Shown piece by piece: positions 35,141 through 45,326 of a DNA stretch of 64,000 bases. The position numbers were made by a program, and so were the translations under genes. Origin of the DNA: Allomyces macrogynus ATCC 38327. Taxonomy: Eukaryota > Blastocladiomycota > Blastocladiomycetes > Blastocladiales > Blastocladiaceae. A model generated the notes under the pieces. The model was not told the DNA's origin, did no database searches, and saw only the letters and a list, made by a program, of their open reading frames with translations. Positions within the stretch are counted from its first letter, which is position 1; every line of letters starts with the position of its first letter. The stretch lies in the NCBI GenBank assembly GCA_000151295.1, contig GG745342.1, positions 556,115 through 620,114 on the forward strand, given 5' to 3'.

Positions 35141-35182
<42 letters not shown>
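35141..35182. repeat. (CTG)14 trinucleotide repeat
   Basis: Fourteen uninterrupted CTG units on plus, CAG on the minus strand that encodes FBPase. It ends 18 bases before the FBPase ATG, so it probably lies in the 5' UTR. No coding frame of the gene includes it. Confidence 0.97.
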
Positions 35183-35185
<3 letters not shown>

Positions 35186-35773
35186 GCCTTGGTATGGTCG
35201 ATGGTGGTCGTGGAAGTGGCGGTCGGCAGGGCCCGAGAGAAAGTGAAGAGGAGTGATGGAACGCGTGCTGCAAGCCTGCAATGGACAGACGTGCGCGCGC
35301 TAACGGCGGCGTGAGCAGACGATGCACACAGTGGCGCAGAGTGTCCCTGCCCAAAAGTATCGGCATGATCCGGTCCGGGCATACTCGATGCACCCCTCGT
35401 GCTTTTCACGTGCTTTGTCCCGCAACGCCGCGGCTCGTCTCGCGCCTCCAGGTTGTCGTGGGCTTGCGCTCGAGCGTCCGCCTCGGTCGACGCTCGGTAG
35501 GCTCATTCGTCGTTTGAACTGATGTTCACTCCATCGTCCCAGCGCTTTAAAGCCACTCGCTCATTTATGGCCGCAACAAGACCAGTTGTTGAATTGAGAA
35601 TGGTGACAAAATGTACATATGAACCTGCGCGTCCCGCCACGGTCCACCATCGCGGCCTCACGACCCGGTCGCAGCCCGCTCACCATCTATGCGGCCAGCG
35701 ACATCTTGTCACTCTTGTCTCACTCCTCTGCGAGCCGCGCGTCCAGCGCAAAATTTCCCTCATCCCGGACCTG
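35183..35773. other. FBPase upstream region
   Basis: About 590 bases with no coding motif. It should hold the FBPase promoter. Confidence 0.45.
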
Positions 35774-35887
35774 TCATGCACGCTTGTAGTCCAAGTAAAA
35801 CTTGCACCCGACGAGAGCCAGCAGGAGCGCCATTTCGATCATCACGGCGACGTAGCCGGCGACAGCACCAAGGAGAATCAAGTACAC
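35774..35887 (-). CDS. Possible 3' exon of a small membrane protein
   Basis: On minus, after an acceptor CGACTAG at 35888, a frame codes a long hydrophobic helix (YLILLGAVAGYVAVMIEMA followed by LLLALVG) and ends in CKFYLDYKRA before TGA. This is a typical transmembrane segment with a basic cytosolic tail. Upstream minus frames near 36050 include MSTHEVEAFGYIAASFW, which could be an earlier exon, but no donor joins them convincingly. The family is not recognised. Confidence 0.35.
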   Translation of the reverse strand: MYLILLGAVAGYVAVMIEMALLLALVGCKFYLDYKRA

Positions 35888-37078
35888 CTAGTCGAGGAAT
35901 TAAATGAGTGAGTATGGTTTTGCAAAGCGAGTGTGGACCAGCAACAGATTCGCGCCGTGGAGGCAGGAGGAGCGCGTGCGCCGCGGGCCGTGGAGCGTCG
36001 TCGACGCGAGCCGTGGAGGTGGGGAATGGGAGAAAGCCGTGCCCAAAACGACGCCGCGATGTAACCAAAGGCCTCGACCTCGTGTGTTGACAAGGGTGGT
36101 CATGGTGGCGATGGTGGCGGAGCGTCGTGGGCGACCGACCCGAACGAAAGCGGGTGGAGAAGATTGGCGCAAGGGGTTGGAGTTCTCCTGCAGGGTGTGG
36201 GCGAGAAATCTCGGTGGTGTGATGTGCATTTTGTTGTCGGCCGTAGGCCTCAACGATTGTTCGATCTCCAAACGGTCGCAACCAAGAGGCGTCGAGCCAC
36301 TTCTGGTGCTCGCCAGGATACGCGATGCAATGCGGCCGACGCGCCTCATGGGCGTGGCGGAGCTGGAGGATCATCGGCGGACGCATGCGACGGAATGTGT
36401 GCGGGCACGAGAAAGATCTGCGCATACGAGTCCTGCCACAACCGCGATGGGCCGCGGAACAGGCAGAACGACCGGAAGGGGCGGAGCGAAATCGAACGGA
36501 ATGGGCCAAGGTGAAGCTCATACAAGCAACGGGCGCAAATGCTCATGGAAGACTCGAGAAGGGCAAGGGAAATCATGATCGAGGTGGGAGGCAACAAACA
36601 CGCACGCATGCTGCCGATTGACGTGTGCGATGTGATCTAGGACGCACCTGTTTCGTGCTGAAGAAATGATGCCTCAATTGTCGCGTCACATGCCGTCTCC
36701 TCCCTTGGTGCAGCCTCGGTCGGCCGAGTGCAGCCATGGCGTCCTTGCGCACATTTGACTTGATCAGCTACGGCGCCTGGACGCGCTCTTGACACCCGCA
36801 TCGCCATAGCGCGCATATCGGCCTGCAACCGCCATGGCGTTTTGGAGCTGCATCGCCATGGCACACGCGTATCGGTTGACCAACGACAGCCATGGTGTCT
36901 GGTCATGCTCGCTTCAGTCTTGCAGCAAGCGTACTCGTGAGCTTCTCCACGACTCGCAGAGCGACTCCGTCGTTGTGCTGTCCCATCTTGTACTATGAAA
37001 GCGGCCCACGACCCGCCGTTGTCGGTTCCCTCGTCCTTGACAGCAGCTCATCGTTGCGCCAACTCTCGCTCAACCAAG
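35888..37078. other. Gene-poor region
   Basis: About 1.2 kb. Apart from a possible upstream exon of the membrane protein near 36000-36100, nothing with domain or composition evidence. GCCATGGCG-like words recur between 36735 and 36895. Confidence 0.4.
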
Positions 37079-38145
37079 ATGTCCAACAACCACCACTACT
37101 CGACCGCGTGCCAAGCTGGCGGCGCCGCGCGGGCTTGGCACGGCCGCCGTGCACGTTTGCCAGGCCTCGGACCCTGCTACGGGCGCCCCTTTTCATCCGG
37201 GTCGGCGGCGATTGCCATGGTCATCATGATGCTGCCGAAAGGGTCGCACATTATTTCGGTCAGCGACGTCAATGGCGGCACTTTTGAGACGCTAACCAAG
37301 ATTGTGCGGTGCGCCCAACTTGGGCTACTCGGCCTCGTTTGTCGACCTGACCGCGGACCCGGCCAAGATCACGGCGGCCATGACGCCCGCGACCAAGCTC
37401 ATCTGGCTCGAGTCGCCGACGAACCCGACCATGAAAATCGTCGATATTGCCGCGGTCGCGGCGCATGCCAAGCGCACCAACCCGGACGTGCTCGTCGGTG
37501 TCGACAACACGTTCCTCTCGCCTTACTTCCAGCGCCCGCTCTCGCTCGGCGCCGACGTGGTCGTGCGCTCGGCAACCAAGTACTTGAACGGCCACTCGGG
37601 CGTGTGTATGGGGATCGCGATCACGTCGCGGCAAGACGTGTTTGACTCGCTCAATAAGCTGCAGATTGCGCTTGGCCCCGTGCCGTCGCCGATGGATTGC
37701 TACCTCGCGCACCGCGGGCTCAGACGTTGCACCTGCGCATGCGCGCACACGAGAGATGCGATGGCGCTCGCGCACGCGCTCGAAGCGTCGCCGCTTGTCG
37801 AGTCGGTCATCTACCCGGGGGTCGCATTGCAGCCGCAGCCCGAGCTGGCCAAGCGGCAAATGTCGGACTTTGGCGGCATGTTGCGTTTTGGATCAAGGGC
37901 GACTTGGCCACGGTGACAGCGTTTTTCCAGCACTTGAAGACGGTCACACTTGCCAAGCTGTTGGGTGGGGTCGAGTCGCTGGCCGAATTGCCTGCGACCA
38001 TGGCGCACGGTAACTTGCCGGTCGAGGAGCGCATCAGGCTCGGGATCACGGATAATTTGATCCGATTGTCAGTGGGCGTCGAGGACGCCGAGATATTATA
38101 GCGGACGTGATCCAGGCGCTGGAAAAGGCCGGCGCGGGTCAGTAA
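37079..38145 (+). pseudogene. Cystathionine gamma-lyase pseudogene (CYS3/CTH family)
   Basis: Sequence of the Cys/Met-metabolism PLP family is recognisable but broken. An N-terminal LGTAAVHVCQASDPATGA jumps directly to FSSGSAAIAMV, so roughly 70-80 residues between them are missing. The frame changes again near 37311, around 37725-37760, near 37891 and near 38094. Conserved pieces include ESPTNPTMKIVDI, VDNTFLSPYFQRPL, the PLP-lysine motif SATKYLNGHS and LRMRAHE. The intact enzyme would cleave cystathionine to cysteine in reverse transsulfuration. Clean frames in neighbouring genes argue against general sequencing error. Another, intact copy presumably exists elsewhere. No repaired sequence is given. 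Confidence 0.85.
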
Positions 38146-38725
38146 CGGTGAGGAACGAGTGAAGCGCAGATGCTAGAATTGTTTGTAGATATTGCTCAGT
38201 TGAATATGACCATTTCTTTTGCTTCCCATGGTCATGTTTGCCAGCCAAGGTGAGAGAGATATACTGCTCACCGACTTGACATCGTGCAATTGTGACACCT
38301 TACTAGTGCCTCCTTCGCAAATCAGGGTGGAGAGTCTTCAGGGTGCTCGACAGAGTGTATTCGGGTGTCTTGCGTTGAATCGCGGTCATGCATCAACTGA
38401 ACTTGATGCCTGCCTCTGTGCCATTTGTGACCACCATAAACACCGAGCTTGGCCCGATTACCCAAGCAAAGTGACCCTCCCGTCCTTCCGCCACGGTATC
38501 TATGGGATATTCGATGGCTTTGCGCGATCTTGGGTCGGGGATGAGAGATCACGGCCATATCATGGACCGGGCGGTGGCCGCGCTCCGCGAAGTCGGCAAC
38601 CAAATGATATATCAAATGCCCTACGAAGAACTTCTCTGCTGAGGAAAGAACAAACAGTCGAGGACCGACATGCCCTTCCTGATCACAATTCCTGCTTGAT
38701 CTCGCGTGGACGCACGCACACACAA
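38146..38725. other. Intergenic region
   Basis: About 580 bases, lower in GC than the genes around it. No coding motif or repeat seen. Confidence 0.5.
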
Positions 38726-40119
38726 TCAAAAGAGACCAGCGCCGACCTGCTCCTGCCCCAAAAGCACTCCACTGCCGCTGCCAGCACAACCACGACGCGC
38801 GACACCCGCCACGTGCGCGAGGACGTCGGCGACCGACACGACGCCCACGCACCGGTCGAGCGTGCGCAGCGCGCCTTCATCTCCCGTGATCACGACGAGC
38901 TGGTGCACGCCGTGGTCGAGCATGTGCCGCGCCGCGTCAGCAATGCTTGAATCGCCGCGCACGGTCAACGGGTGACGGTGCCCAGCGGCAGCGAGCGAGG
39001 CGATGGGGGACAGGAGCGCGGCCGTCTCCTTGCCCACAGCGACCACGTCGGTCACGGAAATGATGTCGGCGATGATGGCCGGATCGGAGGACGAGTTGAC
39101 TCCGAGCAGGCGCACCTACAGATGGATGAGTGCTTCAGTTGCGTTGCTCTCCCGATACTCGGTTGCGATCAAGAGCACTTGCACCGTACTTCGTCATACC
39201 ACAGCACGCGCATCGCCTCGAGTACGGGCGCGTGCGCCGGGACCGTGTGCAGCGTCCCGGCCTGACCGGCCGCACCACCTGTGCGGCCCGCAAAACCAAT
39301 CGCCGACACCACATCAATGGACGCGTCGGCAAGTGCCGCGGCACCCACGACCGAAGCGGCCGTCGCAGCACCGGTATCACCCTGCAGGGCGCCCGCAGTA
39401 ATCTCGGCAGCGAGCGCGGCGAGGGGCGGAACCGCGACCGTCGACGTGCCGACCGTGACCAGAACCACGTCGTCGCGGTGCGCGGCAATCCGGTCGATGA
39501 CAGCGCGCACGGGCAGTGCCGCCGAGAGGTGCGCGACGGGCACAAACGGGCACGGACTCACCGCGCGCGAGTGCCGCGCCGACGCGTGCCCCGCGACCGA
39601 GTGAACGAGCGAGACGGCGGGACGCGCCGCGACATCGGCGAGCATTGCTTGGAGATCGGCGCTCGACGGCACCGCAAAAGGACCCCATCCACCGCCAGCA
39701 GCGAGATTGGCGTGGCCCGCGCGCGCAGCGTTCGCGCGGCGTGCACCTTGAGCGGATTCGAGCAGTTCGTGCGCAACGTACGCGAGGAGAGTGCGTGGCG
39801 TGACGACGGCAACGGCGTTCGACGCGTCATGCTGGCCGTCGACGAGAACGATGGCCGCGGCGGGCGCGTGCGCGCGCGAGAGGGTCGTCAGTCGCTCCCA
39901 CAGGTCGCCAACGGTCGTGCGGGTCACGTCGAGCACGGTCGTGCCGTGCGTCAGGGAGAGAGTCCACGCGGCCAGGTCGAGCGACGCGTTCTGGTCGCCA
40001 GAGAGCACGTCGGCGAGTGGCAGGTCCAAGATCGCGAGGCGCGCCTTGATGGAGGGCACGCTGGACGGTGCGGTGGCAGAGTGCGGCGCAGTGGTGCGGT
40101 TCTTCTCGTCGCCGATCAT
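38726..40119 (-). CDS. CBS-domain protein
   Basis: Exons 40119-39190 and 39115-38726 with a 74-nt intron (GTACGG...TCTGTAG) give an intact 439-residue frame. Several CBS motifs are visible: an N-terminal pair region (VLDVTRTTVGDLWERL, AVVTPRTLLAYV), and a C-terminal unit with PLTVRGDSSIADAARHMLDH, GVHQLVVI and CVGVVSVADVLAHV. CBS pairs bind adenosine nucleotides. The layout recalls fungal Sds23 or AMPK-gamma-like proteins, but Ala-rich inserts make the subfamily uncertain. The start at 40119 is the first ATG after a Thr/Ser-rich in-frame leader that has no ATG of its own close by. Confidence 0.75.
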
Positions 40120-41509
40120 GATGGTGGTGGTGGTCGCGGTGGTGGTTGCGAGGTCGAGATGAGGGAGGGAGGTGGGAGGGAGGTCGGACTGGTCTGAAGA
40201 AGACCCAACAAACGAGTGCGAGCACCGTGTTCCACTGCTGTCGCGCCTCGCGATCGCTCCCACACTGTCCCTCCCCCACCATGCTGCAACCCCGATTGCA
40301 CGAGTCTTTTTGACAGCAAAAAGCTTTACAGCCGGATGCTTTTGCGGAGTTTGAAGCGATATTGAACGCGTTGCGAATGCTCAAGCTGCGGGGTCTGAAG
40401 TGCCTGCGTCGACTTAAATCCACCTTTCGACACGAATTGCTCTTGATCGCAGAAATCAGGGCAACGGCTCCAATGCTCTTTCCGCGTTTTGAGCTTTGGC
40501 GCTGCGGAATGGTAAGCCGCGCTCATATAGCGATGTGCTGATGCGTGCGAGCTTGCCTCTCTTCGCACTGACGACTTGGTCTAGGACCGCTTTCCACAGC
40601 GCCACCGTCCTGATCCAGCCCTCGCCTTCAGGCCCAAGAAGCTACATGTGTTTGTTTGGCGTCTTGCCCCACTGATATCCGGGCAAGTCCCAGCGGAAAA
40701 ACTATCAGCTTTGGGGTGGATGATGCATTTGGGCGTCTACTTTATGGCTTTGTGAGCTTGCGCGAGTGGAAGGAGTGCTGCACGGACGCGTTCTTGGACT
40801 GCACGGCCCTGCATGCTAGCCGCTGTTGGGATCGATTGCGGACGTGGCCGTGCGACCCGTCCGCGGGTCGGAGCGCGATGGACCGCGCACCCTTGTTAGT
40901 TGTTGTGGTTGTTTTGGTTCCTCTTCATCATATATGATGAATACACGTCGGCCCCGCGCCTCAGCGTGGTCGGCACGTGCCTTTGGTCCGGTCAGTGGAT
41001 GCATGCGCCTACGACGGCTCACATTAGTTGGTGGTTATGATTACGATCGAAAGAGAGCTTGTTACTCTTGGAGTGCGATCGCATCCGCGCTGTCCAATCA
41101 TGGCATCGACTATTGAGTGGAAGGAGAATGACGACGCTCTACACGCGGAACGCGCCTCGATTGACAAGAACCTCCAACTCTCCTGGATGGTAATTCTTTT
41201 CGGCCGCAGTGAGGTCTTTGGCGTTCAAATGGCGGGGTAGTCGGCGCGCGCCCATAGCTATTCAAAGCCGCTCTGAGCCCTCAATGAAATCACAGTGCCT
41301 CAACAATTATGGCGCTCGTTCTTGATCTGGCTGACAATCGATGACGTTGGCAGAGGATAGTCAAGCAAGAATGGATCATCTTGGTGAAGGTTGCTTGCGT
41401 GTCCCTTCGCGCCCATAACGCTCGTGCTCCCGCATCACACCGCCCATCATCGCTCATAGTCGCTCGACAGCTCTCCAACCTCCTGCAAAACATCAGCTGG
41501 AATCCCGCC
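40120..41509. other. Gene-poor region
   Basis: About 1.4 kb. A plus-strand frame at about 40313-40543 encodes an amphipathic helical stretch (FAEFEAILNALRMLKLRGLK) and could be a gene relic. A perfect 18-bp palindrome is at 40924-40941. Nothing else is recognised. Confidence 0.45.
40924..40941. repeat. Perfect 18-bp palindrome
   Basis: TTCATCATATATGATGAA is its own reverse complement. It is AT-rich in a GC-rich context and lies in a gene-free region. It could be a protein-binding site or chance; no function is inferred. Confidence 0.85.
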
Positions 41510-42311
41510 ATGTCGGCCCCCACCATACCCCATAACGCCGCGTCCAACGACGCGCCAGCACTGACACCGTCCGCACAGGTTTGGTCTGGCCAACCCGGCG
41601 CGCACGCCACCGTTGATCTACCAACCTTCGCTGACTTGGCGCCGTTCCTAGATCCTGGCGATGCTTGCTCCCACCGTGGCCCAACAATCCACTGAGATCT
41701 CCGCGGCGGTGGAGGGGCCCGAATCGGTGCACGCGATTCGCGCCAAGCTCGCGCAACTCGACACGGCCCTGAAAGTACGTACGCCTGGATTGCGTCCATC
41801 AGACGGGCACAATGCTCAGTTTCCGACGGCGATAAATCGAGACGCAGCGCGACCGCGACTTGGCCGCGTTCCATACGCGGCTCGCAGATGTTTTGCGCGA
41901 CGCGCCCACACCTGGTCCGTTTCCGCCCCATCCCTCATCCCGGCCCCACTCGACTGACTTGGGGCCTCCGGCGCTCACTAGACACGCGGCGCGCTCTCAT
42001 TGACGCCGTATCCAAGCACGCTCAGGCTCTCGCAGGTCACGGCGACGCGCTCGTCGCGTACTTGCAAGCGCGCGCTGTGCCGGCACCGACGGATTTGAAT
42101 GTGCCAAGGCAGCACCAGGCGTACGTATTCCATATTCCGCGTTGCTCCTTGATGGGCTGGGCTGACCGTGTTGAATGGAATCCATAGTGCCGTCGTCGAG
42201 CTCCTGCAGGAAATGCACCGCATCGGCGCCGACGCGGGCGCCGTGTTGGCCGCGCTCACAGCATCGATTGGCAACGACGGCGCGCCGGCGCCGTCGACGA
42301 CGAGGAGTTGA
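41510..42311 (+). pseudogene. Frame-broken gene, possibly HAUS2-like
   Basis: Coding-like pieces lie in order but in different frames: MSAPTIPHNAASNDAPALTP from ATG 41510; VAQQSTEISAAVEGPESVHA then RAKLAQLDTALK (donor GTACGT at about 41774); QRDRDLAAFHTRLADVLRDA; ALIDAVSKHAQALAGHGDAL; and, after an intron starting at 42121, AVVELLQEMHRIGADAG. At least two frame changes cannot be explained by introns with normal splice sites, so it is a decayed gene or one with unrecognised structure. The pattern LNVPRQHQAAVVELL resembles the C-terminal part of augmin subunit HAUS2, which is a weak guess. Confidence 0.35.
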
Positions 42312-42424
42312 AGCGGCGCGACCAGGTGGAGCGGTTATTGGCACGGGTTGGCATCACGCAAATGTGTTTCTTGCTATTCCAAACCAAAACCCCAAACCAA
42401 AACCCCAAATCAACAGAGCGATCA

Positions 42425-44743
42425 TTACACGGTCCCGCTCTCCCTCCTCTCCTCTGCTCCCGCTCCCCCAACCGCTCCCGGCACATGCCGGTGTCCATTG
42501 ACCATCGGCACGTCCATCTGCGGCAACATCGTCGGCGTCCCAACCGCCGCAGCCGCTGCAGCCGCTGCAGCCGCCGCCGCCGCATCCCAGAACCCCGCGA
42601 CCGAAAACTCGGGCCCCATGGCGATCTGCGACCTTAGCACTTCCTTGAGATGCTGCTTGTAGCAGTTCACCGCCGACGGCGGCGACGACAGCGGAATCGT
42701 GAGCGCGAGCGGCGGGACCGGCGGGAGCGGGCCGGCACTCGCCGCAACAGCCGCACACGCGGCCGCCAGCGGCGCCCAGGTGGTCTGCGCAGCGTGCGCG
42801 AGCTGCGCCTCCGACTGCCGAATCCAGTCGTGCAGTTTCCGGAAGTACGAGTTGTGGATCCGGTCGAGCAATGATGCGACGACTGGGTAGAGGGACACGT
42901 CCCATGGCGGCTGGTGCGGCGGGACCACGCCGTTGGCCGCCGGTGGTGGATGCGACCCGTCCGTCCCAGTGATCGGCGGCGGCGGGTCGTGCGCGAGCGC
43001 GTGCGCCGCGTGATCGCGCCTCGTCCGGTCGACCAGAATGATGTTGTCATGATGCGACCTCGGCCAGGGGCGGTACTGGTCCTCGAGAATCAGCGGGAGC
43101 GCGAGAAGACGGCCGGCTTGCCCGATCAGGTCGCGCAACACTGCATTCATGAGCCTTGACGCTGTTGGCGCGGGGCCACCGCGTCGTGCCTCGCGGACGA
43201 CCGCCGCGACCGCCGCGTGGACCGCTGCGTCGGGCGAGACGTCCGGTGCGGAAACCGCATGGAATGGATGGTTCGCGCAGAATGCGTACATGGCGGGCAA
43301 GTTCTTGACGGGTTTGCGCAGGACCGCCGCCTTGTCGCGGCCGTGGTGCGAGACCCAGTTGTACTCTTGCCGCGCCGAGTACCGCGGGCCCGTGATGCGT
43401 GTCCCGTGCGGGTCCAGGACCGCGCAGACTTGGTCGACATAGACTTGCTCGCCGAGCGAGCAGACGGAAATCTCGAACCGTTCCGTCGCCCAGTCGAGAA
43501 ACCGGCCCACGTCCGACGCGACAATCACTTTCTTCCCGCAGGGCAATCGCTGCGCGCGCGGCGGTTCCTCGGCGGGACTGCTGGTGCCGTTGGTCATGGG
43601 CGCTACGGCGCGGCCCGGGTTCACGACGCGCACGAGCGTGTCGTCGAGATCGAGCACGAGCGGCAGTTTCCGCAACCGCAGGAGAGACGCGACCTGGTCG
43701 TGAATCCACGCGCGCATCGTGGCCGTCGGCACCCAGTACGCATCCAACTGGTGGCCCGTCAAATTCACCTTCAAGTGCACCTCCCACTGCTCCCCACCGA
43801 GCTCGACCGAAACGAGCGCCGACTTGCGCAGGTGCTTCATCTCCTCGATCAACGGGATTCGCGACGGGATGCGCGGGTGCGGCGCTGTGCCGGCGGGACA
43901 ACTGCCGATCACGTCGAGCACCATCGAGGGTGCCGTGCCGCGCGCGTGAAGGAGCGCACAGATACTACGTGGCAGCAGCGCGTGCAGCTCGAGCCGTGCC
44001 GGGAGCGACGGGGGTGCGGCCCCAGGGGATGCGGCGGTAATGGCGGCAGCGAGCGCCGCATACCCGGGCCCGACCGAGCGGAAGGTCAAGCCAAAGCACT
44101 CGAGTACGTCCGGTAGCGGCGGGGCCGGGTCGTTGGGAGTCGCCTGCGCGGCCGCCGCGGCAGCAGCTGCGGCGAGAGCGCGCGCGGCAGCATGCAATGT
44201 GCGCGACGAGGTCGTCAGCGCCGGAGCGAGCGGCGTGCGCAGACAGATGGCGGAGCGCGCGGCCGCGGCGGGAGGAGGCGCGGCAGCACCGGGCGCGGCC
44301 ATGGTAGGTGGCGGGGCGGTCGGGGCGGCACTCGCGGGTACAGCCGATATTGCTGGTGGTTGCGCTGGCGGGTCCGACGGCAGCGACAAGGGCAGGTCGA
44401 CGGGTGGAGAAGCGCGTGCGCGCTTGGACGACTCGACGTTGCGGACGTCAGCGAGCACGGGCGAATGCGCAGCGTCGGCGTTGAGCAAGTGCGCGAGCGC
44501 GTGCGGGACGCTGCCGCGCGCGCTGCCGTGGATGTCGTCGACGAGCAAAGATGCCGGGCGCGGGCGCTTGGCCTTGCCGATGGTCGCCGGGGCGGCGGGT
44601 GCGGTCGTGCTGGTCGTTGGAGGATGCACGCCGGGTCCGGTGGTGGGCGTTGGTGGCGACGGCGCCGGCGCGGACACAGCGGGGCCAGCAGCGTCAGGGG
44701 CGGCAGGGGCGGCCGCGGGCAGAGAGTCGACGGTCGCGGTCAT
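42425..44743 (-). CDS. FCP1/CPL-type RNA polymerase II CTD phosphatase-like protein
   Basis: A single exon of 772 residues. After about 170 low-complexity Ala/Pro/Thr residues it has a beta-rich segment (LVSVELGGEQWEVHLKVNL). An FCP1-homology HAD phosphatase domain follows, with the catalytic LPLVLDLDDTLVRVV (DxDxT) near residue 365, then FEISVCSLGEQVYVDQVCAV, and LILEDQYRPWPRSHHDNIILV, where FCP1 proteins carry DDR.DVW-like sequence. The arrangement resembles plant CPL1/FRY2 CTD phosphatases more than canonical FCP1, as no BRCT domain is seen. It should dephosphorylate the polymerase II tail in the nucleus. A poly-Ala run lies near the C-terminus. Start ATG at 44743. Confidence 0.8.
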   Translation of the reverse strand: MTATVDSLPAAAPAAPDAAGPAVSAPAPSPPTPTTGPGVHPPTTSTTAPAAPATIGKAKRPRPASLLVDDIHGSARGSVPHALAHLLNADAAHSPVLADVRNVESSKRARASPPVDLPLSLPSDPPAQPPAISAVPASAAPTAPPPTMAAPGAAAPPPAAAARSAICLRTPLAPALTTSSRTLHAAARALAAAAAAAAAQATPNDPAPPLPDVLECFGLTFRSVGPGYAALAAAITAASPGAAPPSLPARLELHALLPRSICALLHARGTAPSMVLDVIGSCPAGTAPHPRIPSRIPLIEEMKHLRKSALVSVELGGEQWEVHLKVNLTGHQLDAYWVPTATMRAWIHDQVASLLRLRKLPLVLDLDDTLVRVVNPGRAVAPMTNGTSSPAEEPPRAQRLPCGKKVIVASDVGRFLDWATERFEISVCSLGEQVYVDQVCAVLDPHGTRITGPRYSARQEYNWVSHHGRDKAAVLRKPVKNLPAMYAFCANHPFHAVSAPDVSPDAAVHAAVAAVVREARRGGPAPTASRLMNAVLRDLIGQAGRLLALPLILEDQYRPWPRSHHDNIILVDRTRRDHAAHALAHDPPPPITGTDGSHPPPAANGVVPPHQPPWDVSLYPVVASLLDRIHNSYFRKLHDWIRQSEAQLAHAAQTTWAPLAAACAAVAASAGPLPPVPPLALTIPLSSPPSAVNCYKQHLKEVLRSQIAMGPEFSVAGFWDAAAAAAAAAAAAAVGTPTMLPQMDVPMVNGHRHVPGAVGGAGAEERRESGTV

Positions 44744-45326
44744 GGCGGCTGCTCGCAGGCAGCAGTGGTGGGGTGGTGTGGCGTGTGGTCGATGCGGTGC
44801 GGGCAAGCGACGGTGCGACTGGTCGACGGCCACGGTGCCCGGCGAAGCGCCGGGTTCGCGTCGGGTGGAAGCCGAGGAAGCGCGCGCGACGCGGTCGAGA
44901 TCGAAGCGACGGCGCGGTCCCCGATGGCGCAGGCGTCTGTCGATGCTGCTGAAGCGACCGTGGATGCGACTGGCGGAGACAGGGCAGGGGCACGGCGTGG
45001 CAGCGGCAGGGACCGGCTCCGAGAGACACCGCGAACCGTTGCGCGAGCGCCGCCACGGCGGGAGGCGTCGCAATGCGTCACCGTCTGCCACAACCGTCTC
45101 ATCACCGCATCCGCCACACGTGCCTGCCCCCCATGCACGCGGTACACACGTGCTGGACCGACAAGGCGCCATGCCCCGCCGCGAGACGCGCGAGACACAT
45201 TGGCCACCACGCGTCGTGCTCGGTTGAGCACCGCTGCGCCGCCGCCGCCCGCGACCTTGAGCCTGCGCCCGTCCAGCTCACCAAGACGCAGCCCACTCCC
45301 CGCAGTACCTCTACAGCGCTGCAAAC
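44744..45326. other. Divergent promoter region
   Basis: 583 bases between divergent starts of the phosphatase and the Sec14-RhoGAP genes. No coding evidence. Confidence 0.5.

Noticed and set aside
36730..36900. Tandem repeat or CRISPR-like array of CGCCATGGC words
   Set aside because: Spacing and sequence between the words are irregular; only short word similarity.
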